Positions 35,066-46,964 are shown, counted from the stretch's first letter. The stretch is DNA of 64,000 nt from Clostridia bacterium (GCA_017462735.1 JAFTQO010000002.1:1-64000); one strand, 5' to 3'. Numbers and translations are program-made. The notes: a model not told the origin generated them from the letters alone.

Positions 35066-35218
35066 TTATTTACGCGTGTCTTTTTCTTCGCGCGTTACTC
35101 TTTCACAGGATTGGTTGCCTACCGTACAACTCGTCTTGCAAGCAGATTGGCAGGTGCTGCGGCATTCGCCACAAGCGGTCACTTTCTTTTCTTGGGGTTT
35201 TGCGATCGTCTTAATCAT
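35066..35218 (-). CDS. scfA: SCIFF ranthipeptide precursor (six cysteines)
   Basis: A 50-residue peptide starting MIKTIAKPQEKKVTACGECR. Six cysteines are at positions 16, 19, 24, 28, 32 and 39 within about 24 residues, matching the SCIFF family (six cysteines in forty-five). Thr and Ser residues interleave with them, as needed for thioether donors and acceptors. AAGGAG is 8 nt upstream of the ATG and a good promoter lies at 35253-35281. The gene lies immediately before scfB. The C-terminal tail is charged, ending with KDTRK. Confidence 0.95.
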   Translation of the reverse strand: MIKTIAKPQEKKVTACGECRSTCQSACKTSCTVGNQSCERVTREEKDTRK

Positions 35219-35252
35219 ACTTTTTCTCCTTACGTTCAAAGGTTATGACAGT

Positions 35253-35281
35253 ATTATACTACGCTTTTAGACAAATTGCAA
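35253..35281 (-). promoter_or_regulatory. scfA promoter
   Basis: TTGCAA (35281-35276), 17-nt spacer, TATAAT (35258-35253), about 35 nt upstream of the scfA ATG. Confidence 0.75.
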
Positions 35282-35328
35282 GTGGTTTTTCACGATTTTT
35301 TGTAAGCGCCTATAAAAAAGGCGTTTCC

Positions 35329-35703
35329 TCACCCTTTTTTTACGTTGACGGCAACCACACCCAATAATCCGCCGACGGCGACGAACAAAATCAGTTCCAG
35401 CAAAATCAGCCAAGACAGCGAAAATCCGCCCCCGAGCGCCGCAAAGGTCAAATACCCGAGCATAGAAAACAAAAGCCCGCAAGCCGCCCCTTTTACTAGA
35501 CCTTTTTCTCCCTTAATAAACAGGATGACGCCCACCGCCAGAGCAATGCTTTTTAATACCTGCGTCACTATCGTTACCGCCGTATCCGCCATAGGCAATA
35601 CTTTCAGTATCAAAGCGTACACCGCCACCAAAAACACCGAAAGGACCAACGATACCGTCACCGCTTTTACCACCTGTAAAACCCCTTTCCAAGATTCTTC
35701 CAT
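35329..35703 (-). CDS. TIGR04086 family membrane protein
   Basis: The 124-residue protein has four predicted helices (about 13-35, 43-65, 75-93 and 96-118) and a short charged N-terminus. Its position between yajC and scfA, together with its hydrophobic layout and the FIKGEKGLVKGAACGLLFSMLG segment, fits TIGR04086, a family found next to SCIFF genes in Clostridia. Function is unknown. It lies 52 nt after yajC with a terminator in the gap. Confidence 0.75.
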   Translation of the reverse strand: MEESWKGVLQVVKAVTVSLVLSVFLVAVYALILKVLPMADTAVTIVTQVLKSIALAVGVILFIKGEKGLVKGAACGLLFSMLGYLTFAALGGGFSLSWLILLELILFVAVGGLLGVVAVNVKKG

Positions 35704-35705
35704 AT

Positions 35706-35742
35706 AAAAAACCCTCCGCAGTATCCTATGCGCAGGGTTTTT
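35706..35742 (-). terminator. Terminator of yajC
   Basis: ACCCTGCGCA pairs with TGCGGAGGGT on the minus strand and six T follow. Confidence 0.8.
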
Positions 35743-35755
35743 CTTTTATCCTAAA

Positions 35756-36367
35756 TTATTCCGTTTTTTCGGATTTTTTCGTGGACTTTTTCGCCGCCTT
35801 TTTCTTAGGTGCTTCTTCCACAGGCGCTTCTGCTACGGGCGTTTCTTCTTCTACCGCCGCAGGCGCTTCTTCTACGGCAGGCGCCGCTTCCGCTGCTTCT
35901 ACGGGCGCTTTCGAAGGTTCTTGCGCGACAGGTTCTTTCACAGGCGCAACGGCATCCGTTTGATAAATGGCTTGCTTATCAAACTTAAGATAACTCTTGC
36001 CGCTGGCTTCCGTACCCGTTTCCAAGACGAAAGTGTCGTCTTCGGGGCAAACTTCTACTACGATACCGCAAATCCCGCCGATAGTCTTGACTTTGTTGCC
36101 AGGTTTAATGGCGTTGATACGCTCTGCGTATTCTTGTTGTTGTTTCTTTTGCTTTTTACGGCTGAAAATAAACCAAACGACAATAGCCGCTACAATGACG
36201 CCCATAAAGACCCAAGAAACCCATTCGGGCATCGCGTTAGCACCAGCACCCGTACCCGTGTCCGTACCCGTGCTCGTACCAGTGCCACTCTCCGTGCCAG
36301 TACCGGTGCCGCCATCCGTGCTACCGGTCAACAAGTTAAAAAACGTAAACAGTAAATTTAAAAACAT
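35756..36367 (-). CDS. yajC: Preprotein translocase subunit YajC with long low-complexity tails
   Basis: YajC is a small membrane protein of the SecDF complex. This 203-residue protein is about twice the usual size. The core is at about 46-110: one helix WVSWVFMGVIVAAIVVWFIF, then the basic KKQKKQQQEYAERI and the YajC domain IKPGNKVKTIGGICGIV. In front is a hydrophobic start followed by a glycine-threonine tract (about 15-44). Behind is an Ala/Glu/Pro tail ending in a Lys-rich cluster. AAGGAG precedes the ATG at 36367. The Gly-Thr tract is encoded by imperfect 6-bp repeats. Confidence 0.88.
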   Translation of the reverse strand: MFLNLLFTFFNLLTGSTDGGTGTGTESGTGTSTGTDTGTGAGANAMPEWVSWVFMGVIVAAIVVWFIFSRKKQKKQQQEYAERINAIKPGNKVKTIGGICGIVVEVCPEDDTFVLETGTEASGKSYLKFDKQAIYQTDAVAPVKEPVAQEPSKAPVEAAEAAPAVEEAPAAVEEETPVAEAPVEEAPKKKAAKKSTKKSEKTE

Positions 36368-36384
36368 AAAAATTCTCCTTTATT

Positions 36385-36696
36385 CTATGTACTTTTTATC
36401 TTCTCAAAAAGAAATACCAATAGGCTCCCACTCCACCGACACCGAGCAAGCCAACGAAGAAAAGTCGCCCATACCCAACTAGGCAATAATCCTAAAAACA
36501 AAATAATCAGCAGAGAGATGTAACCCAACGCAAGATATACACCGACAACGAGAAGCCATACAGGGCCTCCAAACCATCGTCTTGCAAAAAACGCAACCGA
36601 CAATCACAGCAAAAAAACAGATGGAAAAGTAAGTACAACAGGCGTTGTGCTGATCTCGCGCATAGGGTTTTGTTCTGCATACAGCAAGTTAAACAT
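36385..36696 (-). pseudogene. Membrane ORF broken by an in-frame TGA
   Basis: In one frame from ATG 36696 to the stop at 36385 there are 103 codons with a single TGA at 36606-36604. The residues on both sides are hydrophobic: TPVVLTFPSVFLL before it, LSVAFFARRWFGGPVWLLVVG and ALGYISLLIILFLG after it, so it looks like one small multi-helix protein interrupted by a nonsense mutation. The part after the stop could start at TTG 36603, but without a clear ribosome site. It lies 17 nt before yajC and after the promoter, so it may be just the decayed first gene of that operon. I do not recognise the family. Confidence 0.4.
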
Positions 36697-36725
36697 TTCT
36701 TCCCCATCCTCTTTCGTATACCTCT

Positions 36726-36754
36726 ATCATACCCGTTTTAGGAACTTTTGGCAA
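36726..36754 (-). promoter_or_regulatory. Promoter of the broken ORF and yajC
   Basis: TTGCCA (36754-36749), 17-nt spacer, TATGAT (36731-36726) on the minus strand, about 30 nt before the ATG at 36696. It explains how yajC is expressed separately from tgt. Confidence 0.65.
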
Positions 36755-36845
36755 GCGTTTTTTTGGGAAAAAGCGTGTTTTCTTGTCGACTCAGCCCTTT
36801 TTTGACCCGATTTGTTGCTGTTTTGTATAGACGACGGGCTTTAGA

Positions 36846-39959
<3,114 letters not shown>

Positions 39960-39960
<1 letters not shown>

Positions 39961-41741
39961 TACGCTTCACCCCCTTCTTCGCTTTTCCCCTGCGTTTGCG
40001 CGATATAAATTTCGCGGTAAATTTCGCTGGATTGCATCAACGTTTCGTGTTTGCCACAAGCGATGATTTTGCCGCCCTCCATAATGAGGATTTTATCCGC
40101 GTGTTCGACGGAGGCAACTCTTTGCGCGATAATAATTTTGGTTGTATCGGGAATTTCTTCCTTGAACGCTTGTCGTATCATCGCGTCCGTACGGGTATCG
40201 ACGGCACTCGTAGAGTCGTCCAAAATGAGGATTTTCGGTTTTCTCAAAAGCGCGCGCGCAATGCAAAGGCGTTGTTTTTGCCCGCCCGAGACGTTGGTGC
40301 CGCCCTGCTCGATATACGTGTCGTAACCGTCGGGGAAAGAACGAATAAATTCGTCCGCACAGGCGAGTTTGCAAACGCGCACCATCTCCTCGTCCGTGGC
40401 GTTTTCGTCCCCCCAACGCAAGTTATCCTTTATCGTGCCCGAGAATAAGACGTTCTTTTGCAGGACGATAGAAACGTCCTTTCTCAATACGTCGAGGTCG
40501 TAGTCTTTTACGTCCACGCCGCCTACTTTGACGACGCCGTCCGTCGCGTCGTAAAGCCTAGGAATCAGTTGGATAAGAGTGGTCTTCGACGAACCCGTGC
40601 CGCCCAAAATTCCCACCGTTTCGCCCGACTTTATCTCCAGGTCAACGTCCTGTAAAGCGTAAGAGTTTGCGGTGGCAGAATACTTAAAGTTGACGTTTTC
40701 AAAGAGGATACTACCGTCTTTGACTTCCTTGACGCCGTTTTCGGGGCTGACAATGGTCGACTCTTCTTCCAGCACCTCGCTGATACGTCTGCCCGATTCC
40801 AACGACATAGAAATCATCACGAATACCATAGAAAACATCATCAGCGCCGACAAAATCTGCACGCCGTAGGTGATGAGGGCGGAAAGTTCGGTGGGTAAAA
40901 ATTCCCCGACTACTTCGCCGTTTGCGCCAAGCGCCGCCGTATCCATAATCAGTTTTGCGCCGAAGAAGGAAATAATCAAAACCGCCAAATTGATGAACAA
41001 CGTCATAATCGGCGCGTTGAGGGCAAGGATTTTTTCCGCTTTCGTAAAGTCGCTTTTAACGTCGCCCGCCGCTTTTTCAAATTTCTTCGTTTCGTGTTCT
41101 TCTCTCACGAAGGCTTTGACCACGCGGATACCGCTGACGTTTTCTTGGACGGAGTTGTTGAGCGCGTCGTACTTTTTGAAGATTTTTCTAAACAGCGGCA
41201 TTACGTAGCGCACGATGGAGAAAATCAAGAAACCCAAAACGGGTACTACGCAAACGAATATCCAAGCCAAATTAGGATTGATGACGAAACTCATCACAAT
41301 CGCAAAGATAAATTGCAAGGGTACGCGAATCGCAATACGAAGGCACATCTGGAAAGATTGCTGTACGTTGGTCACGTCCGTCGTCAACCTCGTCACAAGT
41401 GAAGAAGAGGAAAACTTATCCACGTTCCCAAACGAGAACTTCTGCACCTTGTAAAACAAATCGTGGCGCAAATTTTTTGCAAAGCCGCAACTTGCCGTCG
41501 CCGCAAATTTCCCCGCCAGTCCTCCTGCAATCATGGATACCGCCGCAAGGCAAAGCAATATCGCCGCATACTTTAAAATATGCGACATAGCGCCCGCCCC
41601 CGCCAAGGCATTTTGGTCTATCATACGGGACATAAAGAAGGGAATCAAACACTCGCAAAACGCCTCCACTGCCATCAAAACGGGGGTGACGATTGCAGGT
41701 TTTTTGTATTCTCTTACACTTTTCAGTAAGGTCTTTACCAT
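39960..41741 (-). CDS. Heterodimeric ABC exporter subunit, BmrC/TM287-like
   Basis: The 593-residue partner half-transporter starts at ATG 41741 with GGGAG 9 nt upstream. Six helices are followed by an ATPase with Walker A GGTGSSKTT, signature VSGGQ and Walker B LILDDSTSAVD. The Asp in place of the catalytic Glu (DDSTS) marks it as the degenerate subunit of a heterodimer, as in TM287/288 and BmrCD. Together with the 659-residue gene downstream it should form one exporter. A start 39 codons upstream is rejected because that stretch has the promoter and a leader hairpin. Confidence 0.9.
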
Positions 41742-41822
41742 AATCTTTCTCCCACGCGCCGTCGTGTCCTGCGGACACCGACGAAATACGCAATAGTAAT
41801 TATACGGGGTTCTATAAGAAAA
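41742..41822 (-). other. Leader hairpin before the ABC exporter genes
   Basis: A 10-bp stem with one bulged G (CGTCG-G-TGTCC pairing with GGACA-CGACG) lies in the leader 13 nt before the ribosome binding site. It could regulate translation. I could not match it to a riboswitch class. Confidence 0.4.
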
Positions 41823-41828
41823 AGTCAA
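41799..41828 (-). promoter_or_regulatory. ABC exporter promoter
   Basis: TTGACT (41828-41823), 18-nt spacer, TATAAT (41804-41799) on the minus strand. The -35 box is inside the stem of the upstream terminator. Confidence 0.7.
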
Positions 41829-41850
41829 GCGTTTGCGAGAAACGCTTGCT
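41823..41850 (-). terminator. Terminator of the SbcD/SbcC-like pair
   Basis: CAAGCGTTT-CTCGC-AAACGCTTG on the minus strand, then ACTTTTTCTT, 30 nt after the stop of the gene at 41880. Confidence 0.8.
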
Positions 41851-41879
41851 ATTTTCACAAAAATTTCATCCGTTTGTTT

Positions 41880-43397
41880 TCACAGCAATCGGCTTTCGTG
41901 GCAGGTCAAATACACGATTTGGTATTCCTTTTGCAACGCTTGCAAAAAGCCTTTGGCAAGGCGCATATTCTCTTCGTCCATATCCACGAACGGGTCGTCT
42001 AAAATCAGCGGCGGAAACTCTCTTTTAAACAGCGTCTCGATGAGCGCTAGACGGATACATATCCCGAGTGCCGCACGCATCCCCGCGCTGTAATACGCCC
42101 CTTCTCGAAGCGCCCCCGCTTCGTCCAAACGCACCTCTCCCTCCGCCGTCAACACAATGGCTTTTTGCGGATAAAACTTCGTAAACAGCGCACGGCAACG
42201 CTCGGTCAAAGGTTGCAGATAATCCCCTGCCGTACGGCGTTTTGCCTCTATGAGCAACGACTTTGCCGTCGACAAGTCTTGCGCGCGCCTTTCCAGCGCC
42301 CGCTTTTCTTCTCTTTTTCGCTGTAATTCTTCTTGCAACACGCCCAATTTTTGCCCCGCCGCAAAATACGGCTGCGCCGCCAACAAGGTCTGTTGCCTCT
42401 CCGCAAAAAGTCTATTCTCCCAGCCCTCTCCGGCCGTTAAACCGTCCAGCCAAGCGCTCCCTGCCATAGGTAAGTTTTTCTTTCGCCTCACAAATAAAAC
42501 GACGCCCAAAGCCCCGCCGACCAAACCGAGAATCAAACTTACGTACCAAGGAAAATTAGGGATAAAAATCCCCGTCAATCCTATCCCGAACAACAAAGCG
42601 GCAACCGCCCAAAGGAATACTTCTTTATTGGAAAGTTTTCCCTGTTCCGTTTGTCTTTCTTGATAGGCGCGCGTCCTTTCTTTTCTACTCTCCTCTATTT
42701 TCGCGTCTAACTCCGCCAACGTTCGCTCGTATTTTGCACAGATTGTTTCCGCTTCTTTCCCTTCGAAAATCTCTTTTTCTAGCGCAAAAATTTCCTCGTC
42801 TAAGACGTCCAACCTGCCTTTGGCAGGTTTTCTTTTGGCGCGAAGCCATTTTTCTTCCGCTTCAATCGCCGCCACGGCGCCCTCGACGTCCTCGCCGCCG
42901 TCCAAACTTTCCTGGCTTCGCAAAAGCGCCGCTTGCAAACCGCCGTCCAAACGGCTTTCAACGGCGTCCTGAGGCAAATAGGCAAGTTTTTCATACCCCT
43001 TTTCATCCACGCCGAACAGCCTTTCGCCAAGACTTTCTTGCAAGGTAAAAAATTCGGTGGCAATCAGCCCCGTAACGGCGTCGTATATCTTGCAATCGTC
43101 CCCTTTTGCACCGTCGCTGAATAGTCTTTTAACCTCGTATCTTCTGCCGCCAAACTCAAAGGTCAAAGACCCGCCGTACACCCCGCCCTGCCAAGGCTTA
43201 TATTTTAAACGAGCGTTACTTTCCGCCGATTTTACACGGCAGTCTGGCAAACCGTAAAACATACTCTTTAAAAAGGCGGCGAGGGTACTTTTCCCCCAGC
43301 CGTTGGGGGCGAAAATCGAAGTAGGATTATGGGAGAAATCAAAGTCGCACGCGTGCAACCGCCCAAAATTTTCGATATGGCAAGCAATCAGTTTCAT
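41880..43397 (-). CDS. Membrane-anchored Rad50/SbcC-like ATPase (YhaN type)
   Basis: The 505-residue protein has the ABC-ATPase head of Rad50-like proteins: Walker A APNGWGKST near residue 34 and the C-terminal Walker B LILDDPFVDMDEENMR. Between the heads are two short coiled coils (about 175-225 and 330-390) and, in the middle, two membrane helices (about 236-285: VFLWAVAALLFGIGLTGIFI and VSLILGLVGGALGVVLFV). This is much shorter than B. subtilis YhaN. It overlaps the nuclease gene upstream by an ATGA junction, so the two form a complex. The signature is AGMRAALGICIRLALIE. Confidence 0.85.
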   Translation of the reverse strand: MKLIACHIENFGRLHACDFDFSHNPTSIFAPNGWGKSTLAAFLKSMFYGLPDCRVKSAESNARLKYKPWQGGVYGGSLTFEFGGRRYEVKRLFSDGAKGDDCKIYDAVTGLIATEFFTLQESLGERLFGVDEKGYEKLAYLPQDAVESRLDGGLQAALLRSQESLDGGEDVEGAVAAIEAEEKWLRAKRKPAKGRLDVLDEEIFALEKEIFEGKEAETICAKYERTLAELDAKIEESRKERTRAYQERQTEQGKLSNKEVFLWAVAALLFGIGLTGIFIPNFPWYVSLILGLVGGALGVVLFVRRKKNLPMAGSAWLDGLTAGEGWENRLFAERQQTLLAAQPYFAAGQKLGVLQEELQRKREEKRALERRAQDLSTAKSLLIEAKRRTAGDYLQPLTERCRALFTKFYPQKAIVLTAEGEVRLDEAGALREGAYYSAGMRAALGICIRLALIETLFKREFPPLILDDPFVDMDEENMRLAKGFLQALQKEYQIVYLTCHESRLL

Positions 43398-44449
43398 ACG
43401 TCCAATTCCTCCCCGTTCAGCGCGCGAAAAGCAATGGTCAAGACCCGCGCGCGCTCCTCCTCGGGCAACCTGCTTGCAAGCCTGACCAATTCCCCTTTGA
43501 CCGTCCTCTCTTTTTCGTAGCGGGAAAAATCGATATTTTCCCTCGTTTCGTCCTCTGTTTTGACGTGAAAAAACCTTTCTTCCAACGCCGATTGTATAGA
43601 CGACAAATGCACGGGCGACGACAAAGCAACGCTCCCTTTTAACCTGATTTTTATGCCGTCTTTCGACGGAAGATTTTCCGTCTTAGCAAGGATTTTTTCT
43701 ATCCTTTGCGGGTTACTTTCCGTCCCGCTGACGTCGACGCTGATTTCGTGATACGCTCGGCTTGCAAAAGGAAGAAAAGTCTGCCTAATCCCGTCCGCCA
43801 CCTCTATCAGCACGAAGCCCTTTTCACCGCACTCGTCAAAGCCGTGCCCCTCCAAACAGCCGCAATAGCGGTACGTGCCCCGCCCGCCTAATCGCCGAGG
43901 CTCCGTCCCGCCGTGAATATGCCCGAGTGCTAAATAATCGACGTTTTTTTGCCCAAGCGCCGATAGGTCTATCTCGCCCTTTCCATAGGAAAAGGATTGT
44001 CTCACGTCGCCGTGAAGCAATAAAAAGTTGCAAGTCTCCGCGGGCAAAATCCCCCCTCGCAAACAGTCCCCTTGGACGTAGCGATAATCGGCGCCCGTCA
44101 CGGTGACGCTACCCAAGCGGTAACTTTTCGCCCCTTGGTCAAATCGATGAAAATTAGCAGGCGTATACGGGAATGCCACCCCGTCGTCGTGGTTGCCCGT
44201 CACAAAAAAGACCTGCGCCTTGCAGGCGGCTATCCCGTCCGTCACCTCTCTAAGCAAGGCGAGCGAAGGGTTGGGCGTATCGAACAAATCTCCGCAAAGG
44301 AATATCGCCTCTACCCCCTCCTTGTCCGCAAAGCGCAAAAGCCGCAGAAAGGTCTGCGTCAATTCCGCCGAGCGCGCCTTTGCCTTTTCAGGCGAAAGCC
44401 CGATAAGAGGCGCCCCTAAATGATTGTCTGCCGTGTGGATAATTTTCAT
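43394..44449 (-). CDS. Mre11/SbcD-like metallophosphoesterase (YhaO type)
   Basis: The 351-residue protein is a nuclease of the SbcD/Mre11 group. Metal motifs are visible: HTADNHLG (about 5-12), CGDLFDT, VTGNHDDG, LLLHGDVR and LALGHIHGG. The C-terminal part is a capping-type domain that likely contacts the ATPase partner. A start at 44449 is fixed by the family MKIIHTADNHLG. It overlaps the ATPase gene downstream by ATGA. The ribosome binding site is weak. A role in DNA end or hairpin processing is inferred from the family. Confidence 0.87.
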   Translation of the reverse strand: MKIIHTADNHLGAPLIGLSPEKAKARSAELTQTFLRLLRFADKEGVEAIFLCGDLFDTPNPSLALLREVTDGIAACKAQVFFVTGNHDDGVAFPYTPANFHRFDQGAKSYRLGSVTVTGADYRYVQGDCLRGGILPAETCNFLLLHGDVRQSFSYGKGEIDLSALGQKNVDYLALGHIHGGTEPRRLGGRGTYRYCGCLEGHGFDECGEKGFVLIEVADGIRQTFLPFASRAYHEISVDVSGTESNPQRIEKILAKTENLPSKDGIKIRLKGSVALSSPVHLSSIQSALEERFFHVKTEDETRENIDFSRYEKERTVKGELVRLASRLPEEERARVLTIAFRALNGEELDV

Positions 44450-44502
44450 AAGATAAGTATAGCATAAACGTGCAAAAAAGTAAACGGCTTTTCTTCCTTA
44501 TT

Positions 44503-44537
44503 AAAAAATTGCGCCCGCGCATAAGCGCAGGCGCAAA
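44503..44537 (-). terminator. Terminator of cls
   Basis: TTGCGCC-TGCGC-TTAT-GCGC-GGGCGCAA with one imperfection, followed by six T, directly after the cls stop codon. Confidence 0.85.
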
Positions 44538-44546
44538 TGATACGGC

Positions 44547-46106
44547 TTACATCAACGTCTCAAAGACACGCAAATTGGCATCCAAAAGTTTCCCCCAAAA
44601 TCCCCGTTTTACGTCCTTTTCTTCACAGAGTTTCGAGACGTCAAACACCTCTTCTACGTCCTTCTTGACCGCCTCTACCGTTTTTGTTTTCGTGACGTAG
44701 ACGGCGTTCTCAAAATGCAGATGAAAACTACGGTAATCAAAGTTCACCGTCCCCACCACCGCGCCCGCGTCGCAGACGACGTTCTTTGCATGGATAAATC
44801 CGGGCGTGTATTCGTAAACTTTTATCCCTGCGCGCATCAAAATCTCATAATTTGCACGCGTGAGCCTGTATACGATTTTTTTATCGGGTACGGCGGGCGT
44901 CACAATCCGCACGTCCACCCCACGGAGGGCCGCAAGGCAGAGCGCCGAGCGCATCACGTCGTCTAGCACTAGATAAGGCGTGGTAATATAAAGATAGGTT
45001 TTTGCGCTTTCAATGAGATGGAGATAGACTGTCTCCGCCACCTGCAACTTATCCCCCGGGATATCGTCGTAAGGCACGATCACCCCCTCTCCAAAAGGCT
45101 CTTTTTTAGGCGGAAGCAAAAACTGCGTAATCTCTTCGGCGGGCTTGACGGCGTTGTATAAATCGAAAAAGGCTAAGACGAAGGCGTTTACCGCGCTGCC
45201 CGTCACTTTGACGGCAGAGTCCTTCCAATGCCCAAAGCGTACCTTTTCGTCGATATATTCGTCCGCGATATTTATCCCGCCCGTAAAGGCGACTTTTCCG
45301 TCCACGACGAGGATTTTTCTATGGTCGCGATTGTTCATCCGTGCGCTAAATACGGGCACGACCCTATTAAAACATACGCAACGGATATTTTCGTGTAAAC
45401 TTTCTAGGTACTTATCGTATTTCGGCGGCAAGACGAGTAAACTACCGAAATCGTCGTAAATAACGTATATTTTTACCCCTTGCACCGCCTTTTTGAGCAA
45501 AACGGACAAGACTTGTTCCCACATCTTTCCGCCTGCGATGATAAAATACTCGACCAAAATATACTTTTCCGCTTTGTCTAACTCGGCAAGCATCTCGGCA
45601 AACGCCTCTTTCCCCGTCGGGTAATAGACGACGTCGCCGTCCGCATAAGCGTGAAACCCGCAGGCTTCCAAAAAGTAACCGCAACCGTCCGTCGCCCCTG
45701 TTTTGACCTGGATTAAATCCTTACTCTCCTCTCGGTTTTTAACTTTTGCCTTTTTAATTTTTTTGAGCAGTCTTTTCATCGGTCTGCCTTCCCCGAAGGT
45801 CAAATACAAGGTTACACCGAGGATGGGAAAGACGACGATTAGCAAAATCCAACTGAGTTTGGACGAGGGTCTTTCCATCCTGCTAAATAGATAAAACACG
45901 AAAAGCAAACCGATTAAGGTGAACGTTAAATTGACGAACCACCAATTCGCCCCCAGCCAGAAAAACCCAAAAACGTAGGCGCAAAACTGCAAAAATACCA
46001 TAAGCGCGCAGATAAAAAAGCGGGTGTAGACGATTTTTTTATAACTTCTGTCCGCAGAAACCGTTTTTTCTATCCATTTTTTTTGTCTTTCGCTGAGTTT
46101 TTTCAT
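44547..46106 (-). CDS. cls: Cardiolipin synthase
   Basis: Cardiolipin synthase joins two phosphatidylglycerols. The 519-residue protein has two N-terminal membrane segments (about 28-50 and 62-85) and two phospholipase D domains with HKD-type motifs: MNNRDHRKILVVDG near residue 260 and FIHAKNVVCDAGAVVGTVN near residue 436. Length and order match the family. A TATAAT stretch lies about 30 nt upstream of the ATG, but its -35 is weak. Confidence 0.92.
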   Translation of the reverse strand: MKKLSERQKKWIEKTVSADRSYKKIVYTRFFICALMVFLQFCAYVFGFFWLGANWWFVNLTFTLIGLLFVFYLFSRMERPSSKLSWILLIVVFPILGVTLYLTFGEGRPMKRLLKKIKKAKVKNREESKDLIQVKTGATDGCGYFLEACGFHAYADGDVVYYPTGKEAFAEMLAELDKAEKYILVEYFIIAGGKMWEQVLSVLLKKAVQGVKIYVIYDDFGSLLVLPPKYDKYLESLHENIRCVCFNRVVPVFSARMNNRDHRKILVVDGKVAFTGGINIADEYIDEKVRFGHWKDSAVKVTGSAVNAFVLAFFDLYNAVKPAEEITQFLLPPKKEPFGEGVIVPYDDIPGDKLQVAETVYLHLIESAKTYLYITTPYLVLDDVMRSALCLAALRGVDVRIVTPAVPDKKIVYRLTRANYEILMRAGIKVYEYTPGFIHAKNVVCDAGAVVGTVNFDYRSFHLHFENAVYVTKTKTVEAVKKDVEEVFDVSKLCEEKDVKRGFWGKLLDANLRVFETLM

Positions 46107-46227
46107 AAAAGCCCCCGTTTTTCGCCTTTCCGCTTATATTATACCCTCTATTTGTGAAATTAAAATGAAAAAATTGTAAAAGCAGGAAAATTTTTCTTCT
46201 TTCCCTTTAAAAATTTTTAAAAAACTA

Positions 46228-46256
46228 TTGACAAACCTATTATTTCATAGTATACT
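46228..46256 (+). promoter_or_regulatory. Rubrerythrin promoter
   Basis: TTGACA (46228-46233), 17-nt spacer, TATACT (46251-46256). A 12-bp palindrome ATAGTATACTAT (46247-46258) covers the -10 and could be an operator, but it is not the usual PerR box. Confidence 0.75.
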
Positions 46257-46322
46257 ATTTACAGTTAATAAAACTCAGTCCTAACAAGGATGCCAAATGA
46301 AAGTAAAATCGAGAGGTAAATT

Positions 46323-46964
46323 ATGAAAAAATTCGTATGTAAAGTATGTCGTCACACGGTAGAAGGGGAAGCACCCGAAGTTTGCCCCGTTTGCAAGCAA
46401 AAAAATGCGTTTGAAGCGGTAGAACCCGTCCTCAAAGGCAGCCAAACGGAAGCCAATTTGCAGACCGCTTTCGCAGGCGAATCGCAAGCGAGAAACAAAT
46501 ACACCTACTACGCTTCCAAAGCGAAGAAGGACGGCTACGTGCAAATCGCCGCTATCTTTGAAGAAACGGCAAAGAACGAAATGGAACACGCTAAGATCTG
46601 GTTCAAACTCCTCCACGACGGCGCCGTACCTGACACCGCTACCAATCTTCAAGACGCGGCTGACGGCGAAAACTACGAGTGGACGGATATGTACGCAGGC
46701 TTTGCCAAGACGGCAAGAGAAGAAGGCTTCGATAAAATTGCAGACCTTTTCGAAGGGGTTGCCGCTATCGAAAAAGAACACGAAGAAAGATACAAGAAAT
46801 TGCTTGCCAACGTCAAAGGGAAAATGGTATTCTCCAAAGACGGCGACGCGGTATGGCAATGCTCTAACTGCGGTCATATCGTAGTCGGCAAATCCGCACC
46901 CGATATGTGCCCTATCTGCGCACACCCTCAAAGTTATTTCCAAGTACGCGCAGAAAACTATTAA
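46323..46964 (+). CDS. rbr: Rubrerythrin with N- and C-terminal rubredoxin-like domains
   Basis: Rubrerythrin reduces peroxide in anaerobes. The 213-residue protein has a short N-terminal rubredoxin-like domain (about 1-35, CKVC at 6-9 and CPVC at 21-24), a central diiron ferritin-like domain (about 40-175) with ExxH motifs NEMEH and EKEH, and a C-terminal rubredoxin domain (CSNC and CPIC, about 180-210). Most family members have one rubredoxin domain at one end. The ATG has GAGAGG 6 nt upstream, and the gene is alone on the plus strand with its own promoter. Confidence 0.93.
   Translation: MKKFVCKVCRHTVEGEAPEVCPVCKQKNAFEAVEPVLKGSQTEANLQTAFAGESQARNKYTYYASKAKKDGYVQIAAIFEETAKNEMEHAKIWFKLLHDGAVPDTATNLQDAADGENYEWTDMYAGFAKTAREEGFDKIADLFEGVAAIEKEHEERYKKLLANVKGKMVFSKDGDAVWQCSNCGHIVVGKSAPDMCPICAHPQSYFQVRAENY

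Noticed and set aside
36385..36696. TGA read as tryptophan or selenocysteine
   Set aside because: TGA is a normal stop in several overlapping gene pairs here, and no SECIS-like structure is visible; a broken gene is simpler.
41742..41822. Guanidine-II (mini-ykkC) riboswitch before the exporter
   Set aside because: Only one hairpin is present and the required loop sequences are missing.
46247..46258. PerR box in the rubrerythrin promoter
   Set aside because: The palindrome ATAGTATACTAT does not match the TTATAATNATTATAA consensus.
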